Source: Pseudoalteromonas flavipulchra NCIMB 2033 = ATCC BAA-314
GTDB lineage: Bacteria; Pseudomonadota; Gammaproteobacteria; Enterobacterales; Alteromonadaceae
Direction: 5' to 3'
Assembly: GCA_000814665.1 (NCBI GenBank)
Contig: JWIH01000018.1
Coordinates: 186,001 to 250,000, forward strand
DNA: 64,000 bases
Part shown: piece by piece, positions 1 to 9,989 of the stretch
Position numbering within the stretch: the first letter of the stretch is position 1
Layout of the letters: the number at the start of each line of letters is the position of its first letter
Notes under the pieces: generated by a model
What the model was told of the DNA's origin: nothing
Database searches by the model: none
What the model saw: the letters and a program-made list of their open reading frames with translations, nothing else
Position numbers and translations under genes: made by a program

Positions 1-827
1 CAGAAGCCAAAAAACTGCTATTTACTCGCTGTGCGCCAAATCACAAAGTCATCAATATTGACGACGAAGTAGGTGCAAGCTGGGCCGCTGAGTTTAATGA
101 CGATACAGTGGTTGTTTACGGTCGCTGGAGTGAAGCGCATAGCTACCAACAATATGTATGCTTTGATGCCGTGTCGGCACACCCAAATGGTTTAACAGCG
201 ACGTTAAAAACCAGCTGGGGTGAATGTGAAGTCAGTGTGCCACTGTATGGTGAGTTTAATCTTTATAATTTAGCTGCTGCGATTGCGATTTTACTATTGC
301 AAGGCGCAAGTCTTGAAGCATTAAGCGAAGCTTGCAGCCAACTTGCGCCAGTTGCAGGCCGTATGCAGCCATTTAGTGCCCCTGAAAAACCTACGTGTAT
401 TGTTGATTATGCCCATACCCCAGACGCTTTGGCACTCGCACTACAAGCCTTGCGAGCACATGTACCGGGTAATCTTATCTGTGTGTTTGGTTGCGGTGGT
501 GATAGAGATAAAGGTAAGCGTCCTGAAATGGCGCGAGCTGCGGAGAAATATGCAGATAAACTGGTGATCACCAGCGATAATCCACGAAGTGAAGATCCCA
601 CTTTAATCATTGATGACGTTAAGGCAGGACTCATCCACCCTGAGTATGCTGTCTGCCAGCCTGATAGAGGGCTAGCCATTCAACACGCGATAGACCTAGC
701 TGATGAAAACAGTGTGGTGCTAATAGCGGGGAAAGGGCACGAGGATTATCAAATTATAGGTACTGAACGCATTGATTTTTGTGATAGGCAATGCGTTGCA
801 GCGATTTTACGAGGGGAAAAGGCATGA
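1..827 (+). CDS. murE: MurE, UDP-MurNAc-tripeptide synthetase (5' end outside the window)
   Basis: Cytoplasmic Mur ligase that adds the third stem-peptide residue to UDP-MurNAc-L-Ala-D-Glu. The reading frame is open from position 3, so the N-terminal half including the P-loop lies upstream; about 274 codons remain. Visible are the hinge and C-terminal domain motifs YAHTPDAL, FGCGGDRDKGKRPEM and GKGHEDYQ. The DNPR motif at 576-587 is known in the family to select meso-diaminopimelate, so this is a Gram-negative-type enzyme. The stop codon overlaps the murF start (ATGA), which supports translational coupling in the dcw operon. Nothing odd apart from the truncation by the window edge. Confidence 0.96.
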   Translation, partial: EAKKLLFTRCAPNHKVINIDDEVGASWAAEFNDDTVVVYGRWSEAHSYQQYVCFDAVSAHPNGLTATLKTSWGECEVSVPLYGEFNLYNLAAAIAILLLQGASLEALSEACSQLAPVAGRMQPFSAPEKPTCIVDYAHTPDALALALQALRAHVPGNLICVFGCGGDRDKGKRPEMARAAEKYADKLVITSDNPRSEDPTLIIDDVKAGLIHPEYAVCQPDRGLAIQHAIDLADENSVVLIAGKGHEDYQIIGTERIDFCDRQCVAAILRGEKA

Positions 828-2218
828 TCAAGATGGATTTTTCTTGGCTTGCAGCAGTCTTAAAAACCCCTTACGACGGGGAGAATTTGGCAGTCGCCAA
901 TATTAATACTGATACCAGAACAATACAGTCTGGAGAGGTATTTTTAGCACTTAAAGGGCCTAACTTTGACGGTCACCGCTTCTTGGATGTGGCCAAAACG
1001 CAAGGTGCTATTGCAGCTATTGTTTCTGAGCATGATGAAGATATCGATTTGCCACAGTTTGTGGTTGCAGACACGCGCATTGCTTTAGGCCAAATTGGCC
1101 GAGCAGTAATTGAAACCGTTGCCCCTAAAACGATTGCAATTACCGGCAGTGTCGGTAAAACCACAGTGAAAGAAATGTGTGCGGCGATTTTGGCGCAAAA
1201 AGGCAAAGTCCTTGCGACGAAAGGTAATTTTAATAACGACATCGGGGTACCGTTGACGCTATTGCGCTTAAGTGAAGATGATGAATATGCGGTGATAGAA
1301 CTCGGCGCTAACCACTTGGGTGAAATTGCTTATACCACTGCATTAGTAAGTCCAGACGTGGCGACAGTATGTAATGTCGCACCAGCCCACATCGAAGGGT
1401 TTGGTTCAATTGATGGCGTAGGAAAAGCGAAAGGTGAGATTTTCTCAGGCCTAAAAGCTGACGGTGTCGCAGTCATCAATGCGGATAGCGATTATGCTCA
1501 GATGTGGCAGGAAAGCTTAGCTGTTTCTAAAGTGAAACGTTATAGCTTAAATGCTCAGCTTGATATTTGGGTGGAAGCGATTGAGCTGGATGAGCTAGCT
1601 CGCCCGACCTTCACGCTATGCCAAGGTGAAGAGCGTACCACCATTAGTTTACCGCTTAGTGGCCAGCACAACGTTGGCAATGCGTTGATTGCGGCAGCAT
1701 TGACAACTGAACTGGGCGCAAGCTTAAGTGAGGTTGCAACGGGTCTTGAACAAATGGCTGAAGTAAAGGGCCGTGTCAACATGATCCAAGTCTCGGACAC
1801 ACTGCGTGTCGTCGATGACACCTACAATGCAAACGTGAAATCTGTCAACGCGGCGATTGATTTACTGGCGTCTATGTCTGGCTATAAAGTATTGGCGTTG
1901 GGTGATATGGCAGAACTGGGTGAAGATGCCCGCGAATATCACCGTGAAGTCGGCGAGTATGCTAAGCAGCAAGGCATTGATGAATTGTTTTCATTGGGGG
2001 TGCTGAGTAGTAGCGCTAGCAATGTATTTGAAAAGCCAAATCGTCATTTCTCGACTCGCGAGAATTTAATGAAGGCGTTACGGGTTGTATTGGCCGAGCA
2101 ATCAGGGCAATGCACCGTTATCGTTAAAGGATCACGTAGTGCGCGGATGGAACTGCTCGTTGAAGAATTAGTAAACGCTGGCCAGTCGGATAGCGAGACA
2201 GGAGAAGTATCATGTTAG
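824..2218 (+). CDS. murF: MurF, UDP-MurNAc-tripeptide:D-Ala-D-Ala ligase
   Basis: Adds D-Ala-D-Ala to UDP-MurNAc-tripeptide, the last cytoplasmic step of peptidoglycan precursor synthesis. The 464-residue protein has the Mur-ligase P-loop [12 protein letters not shown], the [10 protein letters not shown] stretch typical of MurF, the central HIEGFGS segment and a C-terminal domain with [10 protein letters not shown] and LGDMAELG. The frame extends upstream to 791, but ATG 824 is preferred: GAGGGG (811-816) sits eight bases ahead and it overlaps the murE stop. The gene overlaps mraY by seven bases. Confidence 0.96.
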   Translation: MIKMDFSWLAAVLKTPYDGENLAVANINTDTRTIQSGEVFLALKGPNFDGHRFLDVAKTQGAIAAIVSEHDEDIDLPQFVVADTRIALGQIGRAVIETVAPKTIAITGSVGKTTVKEMCAAILAQKGKVLATKGNFNNDIGVPLTLLRLSEDDEYAVIELGANHLGEIAYTTALVSPDVATVCNVAPAHIEGFGSIDGVGKAKGEIFSGLKADGVAVINADSDYAQMWQESLAVSKVKRYSLNAQLDIWVEAIELDELARPTFTLCQGEERTTISLPLSGQHNVGNALIAAALTTELGASLSEVATGLEQMAEVKGRVNMIQVSDTLRVVDDTYNANVKSVNAAIDLLASMSGYKVLALGDMAELGEDAREYHREVGEYAKQQGIDELFSLGVLSSSASNVFEKPNRHFSTRENLMKALRVVLAEQSGQCTVIVKGSRSARMELLVEELVNAGQSDSETGEVSC

Positions 2219-3294
2219 TTTGGCTAGCCGAGTATCTTACCCAATATTATTCTGGGTTTAACGTATTTTCTTACCTTACCCTGAGGGCGATTTTAGGCAT
2301 TTTAACGGCCTTAATGATTTCGTTGTATTTTGGCCCTAAACTCATCGCTGCATTACAACGCATGCAGATTGGTCAGACCGTACGTGATGATGGCCCTGAA
2401 TCGCACTTGTCTAAGTCGGGTACCCCAACTATGGGTGGACTGTTAATTCTGGCTGCGATCTTTACCAGTACGCTACTGTGGGGCGACCTTAGCAACAAAT
2501 ATGTGTGGGTGACGTTATTTGTCATTGGCAGCTTAGGTATTGTTGGATTCGTGGATGATTACCGCAAGGTGATCAGAAAAGACAGTAAAGGCCTAATTGC
2601 ACGTTGGAAATACTTCTGGCAGTCGGTTATTGCGATCTCTACGGCGGCATTTTTGTACTTTACGTCCACCAGCGCTGCGGAAACCACGTTAGTCGTGCCA
2701 TTTTTGAAAGATGTATTACCACAACTTGGTTTGTTCTATTTAGTCATGAGTTACTTTGTGATTGTGGGTACGTCAAACGCAGTTAATCTAACAGATGGAT
2801 TGGATGGTCTTGCTATTGTGCCGACCATTTTGGTTGCCTCAGCACTCGCGATTATTGCATACGTGACTGGTAACGCTAATTTCTCAAGCTACCTTCATAT
2901 TCCTCATTTACCACTCACGAGTGAACTGGTTGTGGTATGCACGGCGATTGTCGGTGCAGGCCTTGGTTTCTTATGGTTTAACACCTATCCGGCACAAGTT
3001 TTTATGGGCGATGTTGGTTCATTGGCGTTGGGTGGTGCACTCGGGATCATCGCTATTTTAGTACGCCAAGAGTTAGTGCTGATCATTATGGGCGGTGTAT
3101 TTGTGATGGAGGCATTATCCGTGATTTTACAGGTAGGGTCTTACAAACTCAGAGGTCAGCGGATCTTTAGAATGGCCCCTATTCACCATCATTACGAATT
3201 AAAAGGATGGCCTGAGCCACGCGTGATAGTCCGTTTTTGGATCATCTCGATTATCTTGGTTCTGGCCGGTCTTGCGACGTTGAAGATTAGATAA
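2212..3294 (+). CDS. mraY: MraY, phospho-MurNAc-pentapeptide translocase
   Basis: Integral inner-membrane enzyme that transfers phospho-MurNAc-pentapeptide to undecaprenyl phosphate to form lipid I. The 360 residues match the family length (E. coli 360). About ten hydrophobic segments are seen, with the conserved [26 protein letters not shown] and MAPIHHHYE motifs; these acidic and histidine residues form the Mg2+/active site in the family. ATG 2212 follows an AGGAG-like site (2200-2204) and lies inside the murF end. The stop overlaps the murD start by one base (TAATG). Confidence 0.97.
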   Translation: MLVWLAEYLTQYYSGFNVFSYLTLRAILGILTALMISLYFGPKLIAALQRMQIGQTVRDDGPESHLSKSGTPTMGGLLILAAIFTSTLLWGDLSNKYVWVTLFVIGSLGIVGFVDDYRKVIRKDSKGLIARWKYFWQSVIAISTAAFLYFTSTSAAETTLVVPFLKDVLPQLGLFYLVMSYFVIVGTSNAVNLTDGLDGLAIVPTILVASALAIIAYVTGNANFSSYLHIPHLPLTSELVVVCTAIVGAGLGFLWFNTYPAQVFMGDVGSLALGGALGIIAILVRQELVLIIMGGVFVMEALSVILQVGSYKLRGQRIFRMAPIHHHYELKGWPEPRVIVRFWIISIILVLAGLATLKIR

Positions 3295-4616
3295 TGACGT
3301 ATATTGAGCAATTACAGAAAAAGCATGTCACGGTACTGGGACTTGGAGTCACAGGACAGGGGATTGTGCGTTTTCTGCTGTCGCACGGTATTAATCCAAA
3401 AGTGGTTGATAGTCGTCCAGTGCCTCCGGGCTCGGACTGGCTAAGTCACAACGCACCTGAATGTGAAGCGGTATTTGGCAATCTTGCTGATGCCGCTTTG
3501 GCGCAAACGGATCTGATTATCATTAGCCCAGGGATCCCGCTATTTGAACAGAGCGTTGCCGCTGCCATTGCCGAAGGCGTTGAAGTCATCGGCGATATCG
3601 AGCTATTTGCACGCCTCAATACCCGTCCAGTGATTGCCGTTACGGGCTCTAACGGTAAGTCCACCGTTGTTACGCTCGCGACAGAAGTATTGAAAGCCGC
3701 AGGCTTAAAAGTTGGGCTTGGCGGCAATATTGGCACGTCTGTGCTGTCGTTGTTAGAGCAGCCGCATGATGTTTATGTGCTCGAGCTGTCTAGTTTTCAG
3801 CTTGAAACCACGCATAGCTTGGCTTGTTTGTCGGCAATGATCCTCAATATTACTGAAGATCACATGGATCGCTATCCTGATTTTCAAGCTTATATTGAAG
3901 CGAAGCAACGTATTTACCAGCATGTTGAACATATTGTCTTTAATGCTGAAGATCATTATACCTTTGCGCAGCATGGGCAAGGCAGCAGTGTATCCCTCAC
4001 TGAGGGGGATTATCACTTAATGACCTTTGACGGTGAGGCGTATTTCGCACACAAACAAACACCACTGCTAGCGGTAAAAACGTTGGCGATGGTGGGGCGA
4101 CATAATCAATTTAACGCCTTGGCGGTATTAGCGTTATTAGCGCCGATGCAATTACCTATGCAGGCATTTGCCAGCGCGTTTGCGAGTTTCACGGGGTTAC
4201 CTCATCGTTGTCAGTTAGTTGCCGATGTTGCAGGGGTTCGTTACTTCAACGATTCAAAGGCAACGAATGTTGGCTCGACGGTCGCCGCTATTGATTCTTT
4301 GGCTTCAGGCCGAAAAAACATTATTTTGATTGTGGGTGGTGATGCGAAAGGGGCAGACCTTTCACCGCTCAAGACACCACTCACTACGCATTGCAAAGCG
4401 CTATTTTGTTTCGGACAAGACGGCGCACAGTTTATGCCACTGCTGCGCAATAGCCATCAGGTCAACAATTTAGAAGAAGCCGTGTTGGCGGCAAAAACGA
4501 TAGCGACCAATGGTGATATTGTGCTATTAGCACCAGCCTGTGCCAGCATAGATATGTACCCAAACTATATGGCGCGTGGGGATGAGTTCGTCCGTTTAGT
4601 GGGGGAACATGCTTGA
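3294..4616 (+). CDS. murD: MurD, UDP-MurNAc-L-alanine:D-glutamate ligase
   Basis: Cytoplasmic ligase adding D-glutamate to UDP-MurNAc-L-Ala. The 440-residue protein has the N-terminal Rossmann-like LGLGVTGQGIVRF segment that binds the UDP substrate, the P-loop VTGSNGKSTV, the NITEDHMDRY motif and the C-terminal FNDSKATN and GGDAKGADL segments. Length and domain order are normal. The start overlaps the mraY stop by one base, and the stop overlaps the TTG start of ftsW, consistent with a single dcw transcript. Confidence 0.97.
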   Translation: MTYIEQLQKKHVTVLGLGVTGQGIVRFLLSHGINPKVVDSRPVPPGSDWLSHNAPECEAVFGNLADAALAQTDLIIISPGIPLFEQSVAAAIAEGVEVIGDIELFARLNTRPVIAVTGSNGKSTVVTLATEVLKAAGLKVGLGGNIGTSVLSLLEQPHDVYVLELSSFQLETTHSLACLSAMILNITEDHMDRYPDFQAYIEAKQRIYQHVEHIVFNAEDHYTFAQHGQGSSVSLTEGDYHLMTFDGEAYFAHKQTPLLAVKTLAMVGRHNQFNALAVLALLAPMQLPMQAFASAFASFTGLPHRCQLVADVAGVRYFNDSKATNVGSTVAAIDSLASGRKNIILIVGGDAKGADLSPLKTPLTTHCKALFCFGQDGAQFMPLLRNSHQVNNLEEAVLAAKTIATNGDIVLLAPACASIDMYPNYMARGDEFVRLVGEHA

Positions 4617-5788
4617 TTAACGTCGCTGATATCAAAGAGGCGCTAACGCCTCGCCAGTCCGAAAGCTTATTTGACGTACCTTTGATGTACTGCATGCTCA
4701 TGCTTATTGGAGTGGGATTTGTGATGGTGACAAGTGCTTCTATGCCAGTTGCCGAGCGACTATTTGATAATCCTTTTCACTTTACCATTCGCCACGTCAT
4801 CTTTTTAGTGGGCTCGTTTATTCTCTTTTGGTTTGCGACAAGTGTGCCAATGACTTGGTGGAAACGCAGTAATCCATATTTGCTGCTTTTTGGCTTGGTA
4901 CTGTTAGTGGCGGTACTGATTATTGGTCGCGAAGTAAATGGTGCAAGACGCTGGATCCCGCTTGGTCCTTTTGGTTTGCAAGTAGCAGAGGCATCTAAGC
5001 TATTTTTCTTCAGCTATATTGCCGGCTACTTGGTACGTAAACGCGATGAAGTACAAGAAAACATCAAAGGCTTCGCCAAGCCAATGATTGTGTTTGCGGT
5101 GTATGCGTTCTTAATTTTGATGCAGCCGGATTTAGGTACTGTGGTGGTCATGTTTGTGACGACCGTTGGCCTATTGTTTTTAGCTGGTGCAAGGCTTTGG
5201 CAGTTTTTTACCTTAATGCTTACCGGTGTTTCTTTGGTGGTAGTGCTTATCATCATTGAGCCATATCGTATGAAGCGTGTCGTGGGCTTTTTAAACCCTT
5301 GGGAAGATCCATTTGGCGCTGGTTATCAATTGGTACAATCCCTAATGGCATACGGCCAAGGTGGCTGGTTTGGTCAAGGTTTGGGTAATAGCATACAAAA
5401 GCTACAGTATTTGCCGGAAGCACATAATGACTTTATTTTTGCAGTAATTGCCGAAGAACTGGGCTTTATTGGGGTATTTAGCATTATTATTTTACTCGGC
5501 GTATTGGTTACTCGAGCGCTCTTTATCGGGCAAAAGGCCCTTAAAGCAGGCAAAGAATACGAAGGGTATTTTGCCCTGGGCATTGGTATTTGGTTTGCCT
5601 TTCAGGCAGTCGTTAATATTGGTGCGAGCGCTGGCATTTTACCCACTAAAGGTTTAACACTGCCATTTGTTTCTTACGGTGGCTCTAGCCTTTGGGTGAT
5701 GACAATTGCGGCGGGCATTCTACAACGTATAGATTTTGAGACAAAAATGTCGACAAGGCAGGCAACATCCCGTGGAGGTAGACGATGA
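4613..5788 (+). CDS. ftsW: FtsW, SEDS-family septal peptidoglycan polymerase
   Basis: Polytopic inner-membrane SEDS glycosyltransferase that works with the septal transpeptidase FtsI (not in this window). The 391 residues hold about ten membrane segments with the SEDS signatures LQVAEASKLF, LMQPDLGT, EAHNDFIFAVIAEELGF and LPFVSYGGSS. The chosen start is TTG 4613, overlapping the murD stop (TTGA) with GGGGGAA just upstream; no better ATG exists before the first membrane segment. The stop overlaps the murG ATG. Confidence 0.94.
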   Translation: MINVADIKEALTPRQSESLFDVPLMYCMLMLIGVGFVMVTSASMPVAERLFDNPFHFTIRHVIFLVGSFILFWFATSVPMTWWKRSNPYLLLFGLVLLVAVLIIGREVNGARRWIPLGPFGLQVAEASKLFFFSYIAGYLVRKRDEVQENIKGFAKPMIVFAVYAFLILMQPDLGTVVVMFVTTVGLLFLAGARLWQFFTLMLTGVSLVVVLIIIEPYRMKRVVGFLNPWEDPFGAGYQLVQSLMAYGQGGWFGQGLGNSIQKLQYLPEAHNDFIFAVIAEELGFIGVFSIIILLGVLVTRALFIGQKALKAGKEYEGYFALGIGIWFAFQAVVNIGASAGILPTKGLTLPFVSYGGSSLWVMTIAAGILQRIDFETKMSTRQATSRGGRR

Positions 5789-6852
5789 CAAAACGTCTTC
5801 TAGTGGTCGCGGGCGGTACAGGTGGACATATTTTTCCAGGTATTGCAGTGGCACAATTTTTACAAGCGCAGGCTTGGCAAGTGAGCTGGGTTGGCACTGC
5901 GGACAGAATGGAAGCGGATGTGGTGCCGCGTTACGGTTTTGAAATTGATTTCATTGCCATGAAAGGCGTACGTGGTAACGGAGTCAAACGATTACTAACC
6001 GCGCCATTTATGGTTTTAAAAGCGGTACTAGCAGCAAAGCGTATTTTACAACAGCGTAAACCTGATGTGGTGTTAGCCATGGGCGGTTATGTAACTGGCC
6101 CTGTAGGTGTTGCTGCGAAACTGCTTGGGATCCCTTTGGTGATCCATGAGCAAAATGCGGTTGCGGGTATGAGCAATAAGTTGCTGGCGAAAATTGCAAG
6201 TCGCGTACTGGCTGGTTTTCCCGGCGCATTCAGTGAAAAGCTCGCTCAGGTTGTAGGGAATCCGGTACGTGCAAGTGTTGCTGAGATTAGCGATAAACCG
6301 GTTTCAGTGCCGTTAAATCTATTAATTGTCGGTGGTTCATTGGGAGCAAAAGCACTGAATGAAACCGTGCCAGAAGGACTTAAGTTACTAAAGCTACAGG
6401 TGGCCAGTATCGGATTAAATATTCGTCATCAAAGCGGTAAACATAACCAAGACGATACACAACAACGATATGAAAGTGCAGGCATTAATGCTGAGGTCAG
6501 CGAGTTCATTCATGATATGGATGCTGCATACGCTTGGGCTGACTTGGTTATTTGCCGTGCTGGCGCGCTTACCGTGAGTGAGATAGCCGCAGCTGGGAAA
6601 ACGGCGATTTTTGTGCCTTTCCCACATGCAGTTGACGATCACCAGACGGCTAACGCGCAATTTTTAGTGTCGGCTGGGGCTGCTTTTATATTGCAGCAAA
6701 CTGCACTGACGCCAGAAACGCTAGCAACTACACTGCAGCCACTTGTTATTGAGCCGCAAAAAATTGCGACCATGGCAGCAAAAGCGAGACAATGCGGTAA
6801 GTCGGAGGCAACAGCGAAAGTTGCCCAAATTTGTACAGAATTATCGAACTAG
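5785..6852 (+). CDS. murG: MurG, lipid II-forming GlcNAc transferase
   Basis: GT28 enzyme on the cytoplasmic membrane face that transfers GlcNAc from UDP-GlcNAc to lipid I. The 355-residue protein begins with the lipid-I-binding glycine loop VVAGGTGGHIFPG and has MGGYVTGP, HEQNAVAGMSNK and the UDP-GlcNAc-binding CRAGALTVSEIAAAGK and DDHQTANA segments. ATG 5785 overlaps the ftsW stop and is preceded by GTGGAGGT. An eight-base gap separates it from murC. Confidence 0.97.
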   Translation: MTKRLLVVAGGTGGHIFPGIAVAQFLQAQAWQVSWVGTADRMEADVVPRYGFEIDFIAMKGVRGNGVKRLLTAPFMVLKAVLAAKRILQQRKPDVVLAMGGYVTGPVGVAAKLLGIPLVIHEQNAVAGMSNKLLAKIASRVLAGFPGAFSEKLAQVVGNPVRASVAEISDKPVSVPLNLLIVGGSLGAKALNETVPEGLKLLKLQVASIGLNIRHQSGKHNQDDTQQRYESAGINAEVSEFIHDMDAAYAWADLVICRAGALTVSEIAAAGKTAIFVPFPHAVDDHQTANAQFLVSAGAAFILQQTALTPETLATTLQPLVIEPQKIATMAAKARQCGKSEATAKVAQICTELSN

Positions 6853-6860
6853 GACATTAA

Positions 6861-8294
6861 ATGGAAGCTTCAAGCAGAAGAGCAATGCGACGTATCAACA
6901 CCATCCACTTTATCGGGATTGGTGGTGCTGGTATGGGTGGGATTGCAGAAGTGCTGGCCTTTGAAGGTTACCGAATTACAGGCTCAGATATCGCTAAAAG
7001 TACGATGACAGAGCGATTAACAAATATGGGCGCCGAGATCTTTATCGGCCACCAAGCTGAAAATGTAAAAATGGCTGATGTGGTTGTGGTATCGAGTGCC
7101 ATCAACGACCAAAACCCAGAGATCCAAGCGGCGAAGGCAAACCGTACGCCAATCGTTCGTCGCGCCGAAATGCTCGCGGAGTTGATGCGCTTTCGTCACG
7201 GGATTGCGGTGGCAGGAACACATGGTAAGACCACAACGACGAGCCTGATCGCGAGTATTTTTGCGCGGGCTGAGCTGGATCCAACCTTTATTATTGGTGG
7301 CTTGCTCAATAGTGCTGGCAGTAATGCCAAAGTGGGCAGCAGTGAATACCTTATCGCAGAAGCGGACGAGAGCGATGCATCGTTTTTGCATTTGCAACCG
7401 ATGGTATCGGTGGTAACAAATATCGAAGAAGACCACATGGATACTTACGACGGTGACTTCGAAAAAATGAAAGACACCTACATCGAGTTTATCCATAACT
7501 TACCATTTTATGGTCTGGCGGTGGTGTGTATCGATTCGCCAGTCGTGAGAGAATTATTGCCACGCTTTGCAAGGCCGACAATTACGTATGGTGAGGCTAA
7601 CGATGCGGATTATCAGTTACTGGACTTCAAGCAAACACAAAGTGAATCACACTTTAAAGTCAGAACCAAAGACGGTGAGTTACTTGAAGTGACATTAAAT
7701 ATGCCAGGTAAGCACAATGCATTGAACGCGCTGGCATCTATTGCGGTTGCAAAAGATCACAATATTGAAAACGAAGCGATTTATCAGGCGCTAGCCAATT
7801 TTGAGGGTGTAGGACGTCGCTTCCAGCATTACGGCTCATTCAATAATGAAGTGGGTGAGGTGATGTTGGTTGATGATTATGGCCACCATCCGTCTGAGGT
7901 TGCGATGACGATAAAAGCAGCTAAATCTGGTTGGCCTGATAAGCGTTTGGTTATGATTTATCAGCCACATCGCTATAGTCGAACACGCGATTTATATGAA
8001 GATTTCGTAAAAGTGCTTTGCGATGTTGATAAACTACTGCTGTTAGATGTATATAGTGCCGGTGAAGCGCCCATCGTTGGTGCGGATAGTAAAAGTTTGT
8101 GCCGTAGTCTCCGTCAACGTGGCGTTGAGCCTATTCATATCAGTGACCATGGTGAATTGGCGAAAGTGTTAGCAAGTACCATGGCAGATGGTGATTTAGT
8201 GTTGACGCAAGGGGCCGGCAATATAGGTCAGATCGTGAAGCAGTTAGCCGCAACCGGGCTATCGATAGCGCAGTTAAAACAGAGTGAATTATGA
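6861..8294 (+). CDS. murC: MurC, UDP-MurNAc:L-alanine ligase
   Basis: First amino-acid ligase of the stem peptide. The 477-residue protein shows the N-terminal [20 protein letters not shown]-binding loop, the P-loop [34 protein letters not shown] and the C-terminal [10 protein letters not shown] and YQPHRYSRT motifs, all in the normal order. ATG 6861 was kept; a second in-frame ATG (6888) falls closer to the conserved core, so the first nine residues are less certain. The stop overlaps the ddlB start (ATGA). Confidence 0.96.
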   Translation: MEASSRRAMRRINTIHFIGIGGAGMGGIAEVLAFEGYRITGSDIAKSTMTERLTNMGAEIFIGHQAENVKMADVVVVSSAINDQNPEIQAAKANRTPIVRRAEMLAELMRFRHGIAVAGTHGKTTTTSLIASIFARAELDPTFIIGGLLNSAGSNAKVGSSEYLIAEADESDASFLHLQPMVSVVTNIEEDHMDTYDGDFEKMKDTYIEFIHNLPFYGLAVVCIDSPVVRELLPRFARPTITYGEANDADYQLLDFKQTQSESHFKVRTKDGELLEVTLNMPGKHNALNALASIAVAKDHNIENEAIYQALANFEGVGRRFQHYGSFNNEVGEVMLVDDYGHHPSEVAMTIKAAKSGWPDKRLVMIYQPHRYSRTRDLYEDFVKVLCDVDKLLLLDVYSAGEAPIVGADSKSLCRSLRQRGVEPIHISDHGELAKVLASTMADGDLVLTQGAGNIGQIVKQLAATGLSIAQLKQSEL

Positions 8295-9202
8295 GTAGTC
8301 AGTTTGGAAAAGTAGCCGTATTACTTGGCGGTAGTTCAGCAGAGCGAGAGGTGTCGCTAAAATCCGGTAATGCAGTGTTAAATGCCTTCGTTAATCAAGG
8401 TATAGATGCGATTGCTTTTGATCCAGCAGAACGTAATTTATGGCAACTTAAAGACCTTGGTGTGGATCGCGTATTCATTGCACTGCATGGCCGTGGCGGT
8501 GAAGATGGCACTATTCAAGGTGCGCTTGAGTTTATGGGGATACCATATACTGGAAGCGGTGTACTTGGTAGTGCGCTTGCAATGGATAAAGTCCGCTGTA
8601 AGCATCTATTTCAGTCTGCCAAGTTAAGTACGGCGCCTTATGCTGTCGTAAGCAAAGAGACGGGTTTTGATGCTAAGGCGCTGATAGCTGAATTTGGCAA
8701 AGTCATGGTAAAGCCAAGTCACGAAGGCTCGAGCATAGGTATGGCTCAGGCAGACAGCGAAGAAACCCTGACTGCGGCATTAAATAATGCCTTTAAGTTT
8801 GACGATCAAGTTCTCGTTGAACGATGGATCACTGGACGCGAGTTTACCGTGTCTATGCTTGGTAAAGAGGCATTGCCTGTTATTGAAATGCGTACGCCTC
8901 GTGGTTTTTACGATTATGAAGCCAAATACCAAGTCAACAGTACTGAGTATTATTGTCCGGCGGATATTAGCGCTGCACACACTGAGCAATTACAAGTGAT
9001 GGCAAAGCACGCTTTTGAATTGGTTGGTGCCACTGGTTGGGGACGTGTTGACGCCATGCAAGATGAGCAAGGTCATTTCTATCTACTCGAGGTAAATACC
9101 GTACCTGGTATGACCGAAAAGTCGTTGGTACCGATGGCAGCAAAAGCAACGGGTGTAAGTTTTGAACAATTAGTTGTTCGCATTTTGGAGCAAACGCTTT
9201 AA
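8291..9202 (+). CDS. ddlB: DdlB, D-alanine:D-alanine ligase
   Basis: ATP-grasp enzyme making the D-Ala-D-Ala used by MurF. The 303 residues carry [16 protein letters not shown] at the N-terminus, [14 protein letters not shown], the MDKVRCK segment, [12 protein letters not shown], and the C-terminal metal/phosphate-binding [13 protein letters not shown]. The length equals the short DdlB class found within dcw clusters. It is coupled to murC by ATGA, with ftsQ beginning two bases after its stop. Confidence 0.97.
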   Translation: MSSQFGKVAVLLGGSSAEREVSLKSGNAVLNAFVNQGIDAIAFDPAERNLWQLKDLGVDRVFIALHGRGGEDGTIQGALEFMGIPYTGSGVLGSALAMDKVRCKHLFQSAKLSTAPYAVVSKETGFDAKALIAEFGKVMVKPSHEGSSIGMAQADSEETLTAALNNAFKFDDQVLVERWITGREFTVSMLGKEALPVIEMRTPRGFYDYEAKYQVNSTEYYCPADISAAHTEQLQVMAKHAFELVGATGWGRVDAMQDEQGHFYLLEVNTVPGMTEKSLVPMAAKATGVSFEQLVVRILEQTL

Positions 9203-9203
9203 T

Positions 9204-9989
9204 ATGCGAGCATTTTTGGCAGGGTTGAAGCTGATCAGTTCAAGAGTGAACTGGCCCCTTTTCTGGGGACTTGGCTTCTTCTTTGTGGTGATTTTTACAT
9301 TGGTAAGAGGAACATACTGGGTAAGTGATTGGTTAGTTGCACATCATGATGCGCAAATAAAAACACTCAAAGTGCTCGGTAAACCGCATTATACCAATGA
9401 AGATGACATTGTGGCGGCAATTAAAACCGCAGATTTAAATAGTTTTTTTGAGCTTGATGTAAAAGCAGTCCACAAGGCGGTAAAGTCTTTACCTTGGATT
9501 GCGACAGTGTCAGTCAGAAAACAATGGCCGGATACGCTGCAAGTCTATGTAGTGGAACATAAGCCGGTTGCGCATTGGAATAGCGATTCATTACTCAATG
9601 ATGATGGCGAAGTATTCCAAGCGAGCAGTAACAAATTGCCGCAAGGGCTGCCTGAATTATACGGCCCTGAAGGGAGTGCTGAAGAAGCATGGCAAACATT
9701 TAAGCAGTTTAAAGCCTTGTTGGCGGTAAATCAGTTTACGTTGGAAAGTTTAGCGCTTTCAGAACGATTTGCTTGGCAGCTATGGCTGGACAATGGGATC
9801 CGCTTAAATTTAGGGCGTGAAGATAAAGCCAAACGAGTACAGCGTTTTATTGACGTGTATCCACGTATGGAACGCCCTGAAGGTAAAGTAATCGATGTCA
9901 TTGATTTACGCTACGACACGGGACTGGCAGTGAGTTGGAAAGAACCTACTGAGCAGCAAGAACAACAAAATAACAAGAGTGAAGCATGA
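9204..9989 (+). CDS. ftsQ: FtsQ, divisome membrane protein with POTRA domain
   Basis: Bitopic division protein that recruits FtsB/FtsL. The 261-residue protein has a short cytoplasmic tail, one membrane segment (about residues 17-37) and a periplasmic part. That part opens with a POTRA-like domain (IKTLKVLGKPHYTNEDDI) followed by the FtsQ beta domain (VRKQWPDTLQVYVVEHKPVA, WNSDSLLNDDGEVF). The frame is open to 9174, but ATG 9204 is the natural start since it falls just after the ddlB stop at 9202. The stop overlaps ftsA (ATGA). Confidence 0.94.
   Translation: MRAFLAGLKLISSRVNWPLFWGLGFFFVVIFTLVRGTYWVSDWLVAHHDAQIKTLKVLGKPHYTNEDDIVAAIKTADLNSFFELDVKAVHKAVKSLPWIATVSVRKQWPDTLQVYVVEHKPVAHWNSDSLLNDDGEVFQASSNKLPQGLPELYGPEGSAEEAWQTFKQFKALLAVNQFTLESLALSERFAWQLWLDNGIRLNLGREDKAKRVQRFIDVYPRMERPEGKVIDVIDLRYDTGLAVSWKEPTEQQEQQNNKSEA

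Noticed and set aside
7017..7496. 159-codon antisense ORF in murC
   Set aside because: Shadow of murC with no known motif or ribosome-binding site.
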